Assembly: GCF_014268445.2 (NCBI RefSeq)
Contig: NZ_CP077089.1
Coordinates: 5,191,501 to 5,255,500, forward strand
Source: Pseudomonas tensinigenes
GTDB lineage: Bacteria > Pseudomonadota > Gammaproteobacteria > Pseudomonadales > Pseudomonadaceae
Direction of reading: 5' to 3'
Length of the DNA stretch: 64,000 nt
Part shown: positions 7,890 through 15,804 of the stretch, piece by piece
Layout: each line of letters begins with the position of its first letter
Numbering within the stretch: position 1 is the first letter of the stretch
Translations under genes and position numbers: made by a program
Notes under the pieces: generated by a model
What the model was told of the DNA's origin: nothing
What the model saw: the letters and a program-made list of their open reading frames with translations, nothing else
Database searches by the model: none

Positions 7890-7913
7890 TCCTGGGTACG
7901 ACTCAAACCAGAA

Positions 7914-9260
7914 TCAGGTCATCTGAATGATGGTCTGCATGATGGTGCTCTGGGTCGAAATGGTCTTCGCGTTCGCCTGATAGTTGCTCTGGCCCTTGAT
8001 CAGGTCCACCAGCTCATTGGTCAGGTTCACGTTCGACTCTTCCAGCGAGTTCGACTGGATGGAACCCAGTGTGCCGGTTTCCGGAGCGTCATAACCCGGG
8101 ATACCCGAAGCGAAGGTTTCCTTCCAGCTGGTGCCGCCCACTGCTTGCAGACCTTGTTCGTTGGTGAAGCTGGCCAGTGCAACCTGGCCGATCGCCTTGT
8201 TCTGGTTGTTGCTGAAGTTGGCGAACAGCGTACCGGTGCCGTCGATGGTCAGGTTGGTGATCTGGCCAGTGGCGTAACCATCCTGAGTCGGGATGGTACG
8301 CGAGGTGTCAGCGTTGTACTGAGTGGTCTTGGCCAGGGAAACAGTCACGCCATTCGGGTTGGCAGCCGCGCCGTTAGGCGTGAAGTTGCCATTGGTCACG
8401 GTGCCCGGCACCCAGTTTTTCAGTGTCAGATCGCTGCTGATGATCGGGTTCGGAGCCGGCGCCGGCAGAGTGCTCGGTGTGCTGACCTGAAGCAGCTTGC
8501 CGGAACTGTCGAACGTCAAAGTCGATGCAATCGGCGGAGTGGCAGCTTTGCTTGGATCACTGCCGGTCGCGTCCGGGTTGCGCCCGTCCACCAGCGTGTA
8601 CACCTTCCAGGTGTTTTCGCCCGTCTTCACGACGTACTGATCCATGTTGTGCTTGTTGCCCTGCGTGTCATAGATCGGGGTGCTGAACGACTCGGTGTAA
8701 GTCTCGACCTTGGACGGATCGAACTTGACAGCGGTGGCGCCGGTATCAACGATCACGGGAGCCGACGAGTTCAGGTTGATGCTCGACCCCACGGCCGAAG
8801 TCGACTTCGGTGCCAGGTTCGAGGTGTCGATCTTCAGGTCGGTCAACACGCCCTTGATGATCTTGCCGCTGGAATCCACAGCGTAACCTTGCAGGCGCGA
8901 GGTGTAGTCGGTGTTGGTGATGAAACCGGCGTCGTCGACTTTGAAAGTACCGGCACGGGTGTAGGAAATCGAACCGTTGTTGCTCATGGTGAAGAAGCCG
9001 GAACCGTTGATACCCATGTCCAACACGTTACCGGTGTTGTTGATGTCACCCTGAGTGAACTGCTGGGAAACGTTGGCCAGGCGCACACCGTTGCCGATGA
9101 CTTTGCTGCCGGTGCCCAGGCGGGTCGCCGAGTAAACGTCTTCGAATTCTGCACGGGACGATTTGAAACCGGCGGTCGCGACGTTGGCGATGTTGTTGCC
9201 GGTCACGTCCAGTTGTTTGTTGGCTGCATAGAGACCGCTAAGGCCGATATTGAAAGACAT
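7914..9260 (-). CDS. flgE: Flagellar hook protein FlgE
   Basis: A 448-residue subunit of the flagellar hook. The N-terminus MSFNIGLSGLYAANKQLDVTGNNIANVATAGFK is the flagellar rod/hook family signature. GSGFFTMSNNGSISYTRAGTFKVDDAGF is the conserved basal-body motif. The C-terminus LEESNVNLTNELVDLIKGQSNYQANAKTISTQ is the family's helical C-terminus. The middle is a Thr/Ser-rich variable hook domain. Last gene of flgBCDE, followed directly by a terminator. In P. aeruginosa flgF follows flgE; here accessory DNA follows within ~300 bp. Confidence 0.95.
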   Translation of the reverse strand: MSFNIGLSGLYAANKQLDVTGNNIANVATAGFKSSRAEFEDVYSATRLGTGSKVIGNGVRLANVSQQFTQGDINNTGNVLDMGINGSGFFTMSNNGSISYTRAGTFKVDDAGFITNTDYTSRLQGYAVDSSGKIIKGVLTDLKIDTSNLAPKSTSAVGSSINLNSSAPVIVDTGATAVKFDPSKVETYTESFSTPIYDTQGNKHNMDQYVVKTGENTWKVYTLVDGRNPDATGSDPSKAATPPIASTLTFDSSGKLLQVSTPSTLPAPAPNPIISSDLTLKNWVPGTVTNGNFTPNGAAANPNGVTVSLAKTTQYNADTSRTIPTQDGYATGQITNLTIDGTGTLFANFSNNQNKAIGQVALASFTNEQGLQAVGGTSWKETFASGIPGYDAPETGTLGSIQSNSLEESNVNLTNELVDLIKGQSNYQANAKTISTQSTIMQTIIQMT

Positions 9261-9291
9261 ATTCCACTCCTTTGTTGCCGGTTAGTCGGCT

Positions 9292-10017
9292 CTATATACC
9301 AATGGTTTGTACTTTGGACAGGGCAACGGAGCCCTTGCCAGCCAGGTTGAGCATCAGCTCGCCACCGGTCTGGCTGATCGTCACGCTGTTGACCGTTGCC
9401 GGCAGGTAAGTGGCCAGATCGGTCGCGGTGCCGTTGATCGGTGCGCTCGCCTTGAAGGTGTAGGTACCGGTCGGCACGAGGGTGCCGGACGTGTCCTTGC
9501 CGTCCCAAGTGAAGCTGGCACTGCCAGCGGCGCGACTGCCCAGATCGATGGTGCGAACCGTCTTGCCGCTGCTGTCGGTGATGGTCACGGTGCCCTCAGC
9601 AATGGACGTCGACAGGTTCACCGAACCGGTCAGGCCTTTGCTCGGGTCGTCGAGTTGCGCGGTGTTGGTCTGCACAATGACGTTGCGACCGACCAGCGAC
9701 GACGCCTGCAGCGCCTGCGACGAGTTGTAGTTGCCGGCCAGGCCGCTCACGGTGCTGTTGAGCGTGGTGATGCCTTCGAGGCTGCTGAACTGCGCCAACT
9801 GCGCAACGAATGCGCTGTTGTCCTGCGGATCGAGCGGGTTCTGGTTTTTCAGCTGGGTAACCAGCAGTTGCAGGAACGCGTCCTTGCCCAGCGCTTGCCC
9901 GCCGGTGGCACTGTTGGTCGCCGAAGCGATGCCGCCCGTTGTGGTGCTGCTGGTCTTCGACGAGTTGGCCAGTACGTCTTTCAGACTAGGGGTGCTGGTG
10001 GTATCGGTAACACTCAT
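9292..10017 (-). CDS. flgD: Flagellar hook assembly scaffold FlgD
   Basis: A 241-residue hook-capping protein needed for FlgE polymerisation, later replaced by FlgK. GKDAFLQLLVTQLKNQNPLDPQDNSAFVAQLAQFSSLEGI (around residues 43-82) is the FlgD signature. FTWDGKDTSGTLVPTGTYTF belongs to the FlgD Ig-like domain. A Ser/Thr-rich flexible N-terminus precedes it. Lies 31 bp upstream of flgE in one operon. Confidence 0.95.
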   Translation of the reverse strand: MSVTDTTSTPSLKDVLANSSKTSSTTTGGIASATNSATGGQALGKDAFLQLLVTQLKNQNPLDPQDNSAFVAQLAQFSSLEGITTLNSTVSGLAGNYNSSQALQASSLVGRNVIVQTNTAQLDDPSKGLTGSVNLSTSIAEGTVTITDSSGKTVRTIDLGSRAAGSASFTWDGKDTSGTLVPTGTYTFKASAPINGTATDLATYLPATVNSVTISQTGGELMLNLAGKGSVALSKVQTIGI

Positions 10018-10032
10018 GGCAGTCGCCCCTTA

Positions 10033-10476
10033 TTACTGACCGAGGGTCAGTACCTTCTGCATCATGGTTTTGGCGGTGTTCATCATTTCGGCGTTGGTCT
10101 GGAACGAACGACTCGCGGAAATCATGTCAGCCATTTCTTCCACCACGTTGACGTTCGGGTAGTAGACGTAGCCTTTGGCGTCAGCCGCCGGATGATTCGG
10201 CTCGTAGCGCGCTTCGAGGTTGCTCTGGTCTTCGACCACACCGAGCACCTGTACGCCCTGACCGGCCGCGTCCTGACTCTGGAACAGCGAGTTGCTGCCA
10301 GCGTTTTGGCCGCCCTGGAACATGGTGGCGAATACCGGGTGACGGGCGCGATAGGTCTGGTCGATGCTCGACGAGACGGTCTCGGCGTTGGCGATGTTCG
10401 AGGCCACGGTGTTCAGACGCGTGGTTTGTGCGCTCATGCCGCTGCCGGCAATGTTGAAAACGCTGGACAGGGACAT
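10033..10476 (-). CDS. flgC: Flagellar basal-body rod protein FlgC
   Basis: A 147-residue proximal rod protein. It has the N-terminal rod motif (MSLSSVFNIAGSGMSAQTTRLNTVASNIANAET) and the C-terminal helix MADMISASRSFQTNAEMMNTAKTMMQKVL. Usual family length. Starts 3 nt after the flgB stop and precedes flgD by 15 bp. Confidence 0.95.
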   Translation of the reverse strand: MSLSSVFNIAGSGMSAQTTRLNTVASNIANAETVSSSIDQTYRARHPVFATMFQGGQNAGSNSLFQSQDAAGQGVQVLGVVEDQSNLEARYEPNHPAADAKGYVYYPNVNVVEEMADMISASRSFQTNAEMMNTAKTMMQKVLTLGQ

Positions 10477-10479
10477 GAG

Positions 10480-10887
10480 TTACTCTCCGCGCAGGGCTGA
10501 TACCAGCCCTTTGAATTTGCTGTTGAGCAGGGTGAAGCTGGCCTGGAAGCCGACGGCGTTTTCCGCGTAGTTCGACTGTTCCAGTTGGGCGTCCACGGTG
10601 TTCTGGTCGATCGAAGGTTGCATCGGCGTGCGATACATCAGCGATTCGTCGCCGTTGCCCAGGCCTTCAGCTTCGATGTGACGGCTGTTGGTCATGTTCA
10701 ACGCGATGGTGCCGTTGGCGTTCTTCTGGGTCTGTGCTTCAAGCACTTTGGAGAAGTCCAGATCCCGCGCCTTGTAGTTCGGGGTATCGGCGTTGGCGAT
10801 GTTGTTGGCCAGCACTTCGGCACGCTGGGCGCGGAAGCCCAATGCCTTTTCGTGAATGCCGAGCGCTTTATCGAAGCTGATGCTCAT
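10480..10887 (-). CDS. flgB: Flagellar basal-body rod protein FlgB
   Basis: A 135-residue proximal rod protein beginning MSISFDKALGIHEKALGFRAQRAEVLANNIANADTPNYKARD, the FlgB rod motif. The frame remains open upstream to 11289, but that stretch runs through the promoter and the repeats, so the ATG at 10887 is the start. First gene of flgBCDE, about 43 bp downstream of a sigma-54 promoter. Confidence 0.95.
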   Translation of the reverse strand: MSISFDKALGIHEKALGFRAQRAEVLANNIANADTPNYKARDLDFSKVLEAQTQKNANGTIALNMTNSRHIEAEGLGNGDESLMYRTPMQPSIDQNTVDAQLEQSNYAENAVGFQASFTLLNSKFKGLVSALRGE

Positions 10888-10930
10888 GTCGGGAACCTTC
10901 AGGTGACCGGTTTTTCGTAACTGAGCTTTA

Positions 10931-10945
10931 GCAAGCACCGTGCCA
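10931..10945 (-). promoter_or_regulatory. Sigma-54 (RpoN) promoter of flgBCDE
   Basis: Read on the minus strand the sequence is TGGCACGGTGCTTGC, an exact match to the -24/-12 consensus TGGCAC-N5-TTGC. The predicted start of transcription is near 10920, about 33 nt before the flgB ATG. In Pseudomonas such flagellar promoters are activated by FleQ or FleR (established knowledge). Confidence 0.85.
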
Positions 10946-11001
10946 AACCATAATCCCCCTATAAACCGGGGCTTTGCCGGGAGTCGGCAAAGCGGCAATG
11001 C

Positions 11002-11043
11002 CAGAAAAGCGGCAACCGGTTTCCGCCGGATGCCGCTTTTCTG
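11002..11043. repeat. 13-bp inverted repeat upstream of flgB
   Basis: CAGAAAAGCGGCA (11002-11014) and TGCCGCTTTTCTG (11031-11043) form a perfect stem with a 16-nt loop, embedded in further GCGGCA/TGCCGC repeats from about 10990. It lies upstream of the sigma-54 promoter, where an activator could bind, or may simply be a repeat element. Confidence 0.6.
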
Positions 11044-11075
11044 CCGCTTGCCGTCCTTGCAGGTCAACGCAGATC

Positions 11076-11168
11076 CCTGTGGGAGAGAGCCTGCTCGCGA
11101 AGGCGGCGTGTCAGTCGCCAACTGTTTTACTGACAGACTGCTTTCGCGAGCAGGCTCGCTCCCACAGG
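11076..11168. repeat. REP pair (REPIN), inward orientation
   Basis: A GTGGGAGAGAGCCTGCTCGCGAA copy is followed by the inverted copy TTCGCGAGCAGGCTCGCTCCCAC, about 93 bp overall. This is the common Pseudomonas extragenic palindromic repeat; five further pairs occur in the window. Confidence 0.9.
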
Positions 11169-11203
11169 GGGGTTGTGGTGTTCGTGGGAAATAATTGGGG
11201 CAT

Positions 11204-11240
11204 AAAAAAACGGCAGGCCTTTGCGGGCCTGCCGTTTTTT
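11204..11240. terminator. Terminator of cheV-cheR
   Basis: AAAAAACGGCAGGC and GCCTGCCGTTTTTT flank a short loop. The stem has A- and T-runs on both sides and lies 16 bp beyond the cheR stop, so it ends cheR and may also act on the other strand. Confidence 0.85.
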
Positions 11241-11255
11241 GTGTTGCCGATGCAA

Positions 11256-12083
11256 TCACTTCGCCTGGTAAATGATCCCCGGGCTGCACTGCACCATCTG
11301 GTAATGGTCCGGCAAACCATTCAGCGCCTCGGAAGCGCCAAGGAACAGATAACCGCCCGGCTTCAACGTGCTGTGAATGCGCAACAGGATGTCTTTCTTC
11401 ACTTCGGCAGAGAAGTAGATCAACACGTTGCGGCAGAACACGATGTCGAACTTGCCCAGCGCGGCATAGCTGTCGAGCAGGTTGAACGAGCGGAACTCCA
11501 CGCGATTCTTGATCGGCGCCTTGATCACCCAGCGCCCCGGCCCTTTCGGGTCGAAGTAACGCTGCAGACGTTCCGGCGACAAACCGCGACCGATTGCCAG
11601 GCTGTCGTACTCGCCCGTCTTGCAGTTGGTCAGCATCAGGCCGGACAAATCAGTGGCAACGATCTGCACACCCATCTTCAACTGGCCGAGGTTGCTGCGC
11701 TCGAATTCGTCGATCGACATCGACAGCGAGTACGGTTCCTGGCCCGACGAGCACGCCGCCGACCAGATCCGCAGACGCTGGTTGGGGCTGGCCTTGATCG
11801 CTTCAGGCAGCACCTTGTTCTTCAAGACTTCAAACGGATAGGTATCCCGAAACCACAAGGTTTCGTTGGTCGTCATGGCATCGACCACCTGCTCGCGCAA
11901 ACCGCTGCGCGGCTGGGTCTGGATGCGCTGAACCAGCTCACCCAGGGATTTGATGCCTTGCTGCTCCATCAGTTTGTTGAGACGGCTCGAGACCAGGTAC
12001 TGCTTGTTTTCACCGAGCAAAATGCCACAGGCTTTTTCCAGGAAGACCCGGAACTGTTCGAAATCCAAATTACCCGTAGACAA
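11256..12083 (-). CDS. cheR: Chemotaxis protein methyltransferase CheR
   Basis: A 275-residue SAM-dependent enzyme that methylates glutamates of chemoreceptors. It has an N-terminal helical CheR_N domain (to about residue 75), then LRIWSAACSSGQEPYSLSM (the SAM-binding motif) and FDIVFCRNVLIYFS. The start codon is TTG at 12083, with AGAGG eight bases upstream; no in-frame ATG fits better. Downstream of cheV in the same direction (46-bp gap), so the two are probably cotranscribed. Confidence 0.92.
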   Translation of the reverse strand: MSTGNLDFEQFRVFLEKACGILLGENKQYLVSSRLNKLMEQQGIKSLGELVQRIQTQPRSGLREQVVDAMTTNETLWFRDTYPFEVLKNKVLPEAIKASPNQRLRIWSAACSSGQEPYSLSMSIDEFERSNLGQLKMGVQIVATDLSGLMLTNCKTGEYDSLAIGRGLSPERLQRYFDPKGPGRWVIKAPIKNRVEFRSFNLLDSYAALGKFDIVFCRNVLIYFSAEVKKDILLRIHSTLKPGGYLFLGASEALNGLPDHYQMVQCSPGIIYQAK

Positions 12084-12129
12084 TGATGCCGCCTCTTAAA
12101 TCGTGTTGACCGCCAGGAGCAAAACGCTC

Positions 12130-13062
12130 CTAGCTGATATCTGCTGCTTTGATCCGGTCGACTACCCGGGATGCCAGGTCATCAGGGCGGAACTTGGCCA
12201 GGAAGTCATCGGCACCGACTTTCTTGACCATCGCCTGATTGAATACCCCGGACAACGAAGTATGCAGGATGATGTGAAGCTTTTGCATGCGTGCGTCGCC
12301 GCGGATTTCCGCCGTCAGGGTGTACCCGTCCATCTCCGGCATCTCGATGTCGGAAATCATCATCAGGAACTCTTCTTCCGGCTTCTTGCCCTCGTCGACC
12401 AGCTTGCGCAGGTAATCCAGCGCCTGCTTGCCATCGTTCAGCGCCACCACTTCGACACCGATCGTCTGCAGGCAACGCGTGACCTGCTTGCGCGCCACCG
12501 ACGAGTCATCGACCGTCAAGACACGCAACGACAATGCCTTGGTCTGGGTCTCGACATCGACCACGCCCACCGAAATCGCTTCCGGTGTCGGCGCAACTTC
12601 GGCCAGCACTTTCTCGACGTCGATGATTTCGACTAACTGATTGTCCACCCGAGTCACAGCGGTCAGGTAATGATCGCGACCCGTGCCCTTGGGCGGTGGA
12701 TGAATCTCTTCCCAGTTCATGTTGACGATGCGCTCCACCGAGCGGACCAGGAAACCCTGGGTCTTGGTGTTGTACTCCGTGATGATCACGAACGGGTTGT
12801 TCTTGTCCTTCAACGCTCCGGAACCGGTGGCCATTGCCAGATCAAGGATCGGAATGGTCGCCCCCCGGATATTTGCCACCCCGCACACGACAGGACTGGA
12901 CTTGGGCATCAACGTCAGCGACGGGCACTGCAACACTTCCCGCACCTTGAACACGTTGATTCCATAGAGCTGCTGACCGTCAAGACGGAACAACAACAGC
13001 TCCAGGCGATTCTGCCCCACCAGTTGCGTGCGCTGGTTCACCGAATCCATTACACCAGCCAT
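12130..13062 (-). CDS. cheV: Chemotaxis coupling protein CheV (CheW plus receiver domain)
   Basis: A 310-residue protein with an N-terminal CheW domain (LELLLFRLDGQQLYGINVFKVREVL ... GVANIRGATIPILDL) and a C-terminal receiver domain (LRVLTVDDSSVARKQVTRCL, phosphoacceptor Asp in MMISDIEMPEMDGY, Lys in DDFLAKFRPDDL). It couples chemoreceptors to CheA, tuned by phosphorylation. The ATG at 13062 has GGAGT upstream; a longer open frame to 13110 overlaps the flgA promoter and is rejected. Confidence 0.93.
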   Translation of the reverse strand: MAGVMDSVNQRTQLVGQNRLELLLFRLDGQQLYGINVFKVREVLQCPSLTLMPKSSPVVCGVANIRGATIPILDLAMATGSGALKDKNNPFVIITEYNTKTQGFLVRSVERIVNMNWEEIHPPPKGTGRDHYLTAVTRVDNQLVEIIDVEKVLAEVAPTPEAISVGVVDVETQTKALSLRVLTVDDSSVARKQVTRCLQTIGVEVVALNDGKQALDYLRKLVDEGKKPEEEFLMMISDIEMPEMDGYTLTAEIRGDARMQKLHIILHTSLSGVFNQAMVKKVGADDFLAKFRPDDLASRVVDRIKAADIS

Positions 13063-13117
13063 GCCCAGACTCCTACACCAACGCCAAGTGTTGTTGCGAC
13101 GCACATTCATTGCTAAA

Positions 13118-13134
13118 CGGCACGGCGCTTGCTT
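13118..13134 (+). promoter_or_regulatory. Sigma-54 promoter of flgA
   Basis: CGGCACGGCGCTTGCTT has the GG and GC dinucleotides 10 bp apart (13119-13120 and 13131-13132) and matches TGGCACG-N4-TTGCT except at the first base. The predicted transcription start is about 13144, at the very flgA ATG (13145). Confidence 0.7.
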
Positions 13135-13144
13135 TTTAACTCGT

Positions 13145-13906
13145 ATGAACGCTCAAACGACATTTTTTCGACGCCTGACATCACCCCTTCGCAGAGGGCT
13201 TTGTGCTGCGGGCGCTATTTGCTGCTTTTTCGCTGGCAGCCCTGCCATTGCTGATGCGGTTACCTTGCCTGACATGCTTATCGGCGTCACTCAGGGCTTT
13301 CTTGAGTTCACCGTAGAAGACTATCTGGCTACCAGTCAAACGGAAGGCCGCTACGAAATCGAAGTCAACCAGCTCGACCCGCGTATGCGCATGCCTATGT
13401 GCGACAAGGAATTGACAGCTACTTTGGAGAGTCCGGCACGTCCGCTGGGCCGGGTTACCGTGAAGGTTCGCTGCGAAGGCGCCTCGCCCTGGACTGTGTT
13501 CGTGCCCGCTCAAGTCCGCCTGTTTCGCGAGATTGTGACAACCACCCGACCGCTGAAACGTGCCGGGATTATCGAACCACAGGACGTGACTCTGCGTGAG
13601 CGCGACGTGAGCACGATCAACCAAGGCTTTCTGACCTCGGTAGACGAAGCGATCGGGCAGAAATTGACCCGACCAACGGTAGCCGATCAGGTCATTACCC
13701 TGGTTCATCTGGAACAGGCGGAAGTCATTCGCAAGGGCGATCAAGTGGTCATCACCGCCCGCAGCGGCACGCTCGCCGTGCGCATGCCCGGCGAAGCGCT
13801 GGCCAATGGCGGTTTGAAAGAGCAGATCCGCGTAAAAAACCTCAACTCGCAACGGGTCATCAAGGCGCAAGTCACCGCGCCGGGCCAAGTGGAAGTGGCG
13901 ATGTAG
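13145..13906 (+). CDS. flgA: Flagellar P-ring assembly chaperone FlgA
   Basis: A 253-residue periplasmic chaperone for FlgI P-ring assembly. The signal peptide is RRGLCAAGAICCFFAGSPAIADA, with cleavage probably after residue ~38. The mature protein carries the SAF-type domain: FREIVTTTRPLKRAGIIEPQDVTLRERDVS and GQKLTRPTVADQVITLVHLEQ. The C-terminus GLKEQIRVKNLNSQRVIKAQVTAPGQVEV is the FlgA family signature. The frame is open upstream to 13028, but the upstream residues have no signal character and overlap cheV. Divergent from cheV. Confidence 0.92.
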   Translation: MNAQTTFFRRLTSPLRRGLCAAGAICCFFAGSPAIADAVTLPDMLIGVTQGFLEFTVEDYLATSQTEGRYEIEVNQLDPRMRMPMCDKELTATLESPARPLGRVTVKVRCEGASPWTVFVPAQVRLFREIVTTTRPLKRAGIIEPQDVTLRERDVSTINQGFLTSVDEAIGQKLTRPTVADQVITLVHLEQAEVIRKGDQVVITARSGTLAVRMPGEALANGGLKEQIRVKNLNSQRVIKAQVTAPGQVEVAM

Positions 13907-13992
13907 AAAACTGGCGCTGACCCCGGCTGTTCCCTAAACTGTGCCGCAGCAGGACAAGCGCCGGCGCATGCAAGGCTCATTGTAAATGTGCC

Positions 13993-14019
13993 TAAAGTTT
14001 TCCAGGGGATGGCCGAAAA
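13993..14019 (+). promoter_or_regulatory. FliA (sigma-28) promoter of flgM
   Basis: TAAA (13993-13996), a 15-bp spacer and GCCGAAAA (14012-14019) match the FliA consensus TAAA-N15-GCCGATAA with one mismatch. It is 35 bp upstream of the flgM ATG. Confidence 0.75.
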
Positions 14020-14054
14020 CATGGCAAGCGTCCAAATTCCCAGAGGTTTTTATC

Positions 14055-14381
14055 ATGGTCATCGATTTCAGCCGTTTGAACAGCTCCTCGTCACTTACGG
14101 GCAGTACACGTACCAGCAACGCCAAGGAAACCGCCGAAACCGGCACCTCCGCGCCGCTGAATACCCCGGCCGAACAGGCCAGTACCGCAAAAAGCGGGGA
14201 ATCGGTACACCTCAGCAATGAGGCTCAACAGTTGCAGAAGGTCACTGACAAGCTGCGCGATCAACCTGCTGTCGACAAAGCCCGTGTGGCCGAGTTGAAA
14301 GCCGCGATTGCCGATGGCAGCTATAAAGTCGACAGCAACCGTGTAGCCAGCAAACTGCTCAACTTCGAAGCCCAGCGCTAG
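14055..14381 (+). CDS. flgM: Anti-sigma-28 factor FlgM
   Basis: A 108-residue protein that binds and inhibits FliA until it is exported through the finished hook. The N-terminus [13 protein letters not shown] and Ser/Thr-rich disordered first half precede the conserved FliA-binding helices ([51 protein letters not shown]). AGAGG lies upstream of the ATG at 14055. It is preceded by a FliA promoter and followed by flgN. Confidence 0.93.
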   Translation: MVIDFSRLNSSSSLTGSTRTSNAKETAETGTSAPLNTPAEQASTAKSGESVHLSNEAQQLQKVTDKLRDQPAVDKARVAELKAAIADGSYKVDSNRVASKLLNFEAQR

Positions 14382-14429
14382 GCCTTTGCCTGCGCCAGGC
14401 TTTTGGACGCTTAAAACCCAAGGCCAGCC

Positions 14430-14897
14430 ATGCACGACACTAATTTATTGCAATTGATCAACGACGACTTTGCTCCAGCTCAACAATTGCTGGAGTTGTT
14501 GCAAACCGAATCCCTCGCGTTGCACGGTCGCGACATGCCACTGCTGGAAGAAATTCTGGCGCACAAACAGGCGTTGATCATTCTGCTTGAACAGCATGGC
14601 CGCAAACGCAGCGAAATCCTCGCCAGCCTCAATCTGCCGACTGATCGTACAGGTCTTGAGCAATTGGCTGGCCAGTCGAGCATTGGCGAGCAGTTGTTGA
14701 CGCAAGGCGACGCATTGACCGATCTGATCGCGCAATGCCAGGCCGCCAACCTCAAGAATGGTCAGTCGATCCAGATCCAGCAGGCCGCCACGGCCAATCA
14801 GTTGAAGATCCTCACCGGTGGTGAAGCGCCGGCGCTGTATAACGCCAGCGGTACTTTTGCCAAACCCGCCACACCGCGTCCGCTCAGCCAGGCATGA
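14430..14897 (+). CDS. flgN: Flagellar export chaperone FlgN
   Basis: A 155-residue helical chaperone for the hook-filament junction proteins FlgK and FlgL. LLELLQTESLALHGRDMPLLEEILAHKQALIILLEQHGRKR is the FlgN long-helix region. The Gln-rich C-terminal part (AATANQLKILTGGEAPALYNASG) carries the usual substrate-binding end. It is 48 bp after flgM, the standard arrangement. Confidence 0.9.
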   Translation: MHDTNLLQLINDDFAPAQQLLELLQTESLALHGRDMPLLEEILAHKQALIILLEQHGRKRSEILASLNLPTDRTGLEQLAGQSSIGEQLLTQGDALTDLIAQCQAANLKNGQSIQIQQAATANQLKILTGGEAPALYNASGTFAKPATPRPLSQA

Positions 14898-14985
14898 GCC
14901 GTTGATGCGCCAGCTCTATCAACCCGCGGAACATGCTGGCAAAATGCTGGCTAGTCGTCATATTTTGTCTGGAGATTGATAAACC

Positions 14986-15732
14986 GTGTCCAACGCCCTC
15001 AGCGCGGATGATGCTCCGCAGCCCCCTAAGGTGCTCACCACGCCACTGGAAATCTCCAGCAACCTGCGCCAGCTGCAAGAAAGCCACGATCCGCTGATCA
15101 TCACCTTTCATGAGCGCAGCCAGCGCTTCCAGAGCTACCTGATCAAAGTCGACCGCGACAGCGCTTCGATCGCACTGGACGAGATGATCCCGCGTGATGG
15201 CGAACGCTTTCTGCTGGCCGGCGAGCCGTTCAAGGTCGAGGGTTTTCATGACGGTGTGCGCATTGCCTGGGAATGCACCGGCACGCTGAACATTGAAGAA
15301 TCCGACGGCGACCGTTTCTACACCGGCGAGCTACCGACCGAAGTGGTTTACCACCAGCGCCGCAATGCTTTCCGCGCCGCGCTGAAACTGACTGATCTGG
15401 TCAGCGTTGAACTGGGCGGCGAAAAGCTCAAGGCGCCGATCAACGGCAAACTGCTGGATATCTCCGCGACTGGCTGCAAGCTGCGCTTCGAAGGCGATAT
15501 CACTGACCGCCTGCAACTGGGCCAGGTCTATGACCGCTTGATCGCCCCGCCGCTGTTCGGCAACCAGCCGACCTCCGTCGAACTGCGCTATCTGCACTTC
15601 GAAGAAAAACTCAACATCACCTTCGCCGGCCTGCGTTTCCACAACATCAGTGGTCAGGCCGCACGTAACGTCGAGCGTTTCGTGTATCAGTTGCAACGTG
15701 AAGCACGCCGTTTCGACAAAGACGATATGTGA
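14986..15732 (+). CDS. flgZ: Flagellar brake protein FlgZ (YcgR-type, PilZ domain)
   Basis: A 248-residue cyclic-di-GMP receptor that slows or arrests the flagellar motor. The N-terminal YcgR domain spans roughly residues 20-120. The PilZ domain follows, with the RXXXR motif as RRNAFR (around residue 125) and (D/N)XSXXG as DISATG. Starts at GTG with GGAG upstream. Follows flgN by 88 bp, matching flgM-flgN-flgZ in other pseudomonads. Confidence 0.92.
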   Translation: MSNALSADDAPQPPKVLTTPLEISSNLRQLQESHDPLIITFHERSQRFQSYLIKVDRDSASIALDEMIPRDGERFLLAGEPFKVEGFHDGVRIAWECTGTLNIEESDGDRFYTGELPTEVVYHQRRNAFRAALKLTDLVSVELGGEKLKAPINGKLLDISATGCKLRFEGDITDRLQLGQVYDRLIAPPLFGNQPTSVELRYLHFEEKLNITFAGLRFHNISGQAARNVERFVYQLQREARRFDKDDM

Positions 15733-15748
15733 TTCGCAGCGACCAACA

Positions 15749-15782
15749 AAAAGGGCAGTCCCTGGTGGGACTGCCCTTTTTT
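15749..15782. terminator. Bidirectional terminator between flgZ and the MFS gene
   Basis: AAGGGCAGTCCC and GGGACTGCCCTTTTTT form a strong stem-loop with T-runs on the plus strand and an A-rich left flank, placed between convergent genes. Confidence 0.85.
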
Positions 15783-15804
15783 ATGCACGGTGTTTTTGTT
15801 CAGT

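Noticed and set aside
7731..9350. 539-codon plus-strand frame opposite flgE
   Set aside because: Antisense shadow of flgE; residue composition (Val/Gly/Arg-rich) follows the codon bias of flgE.
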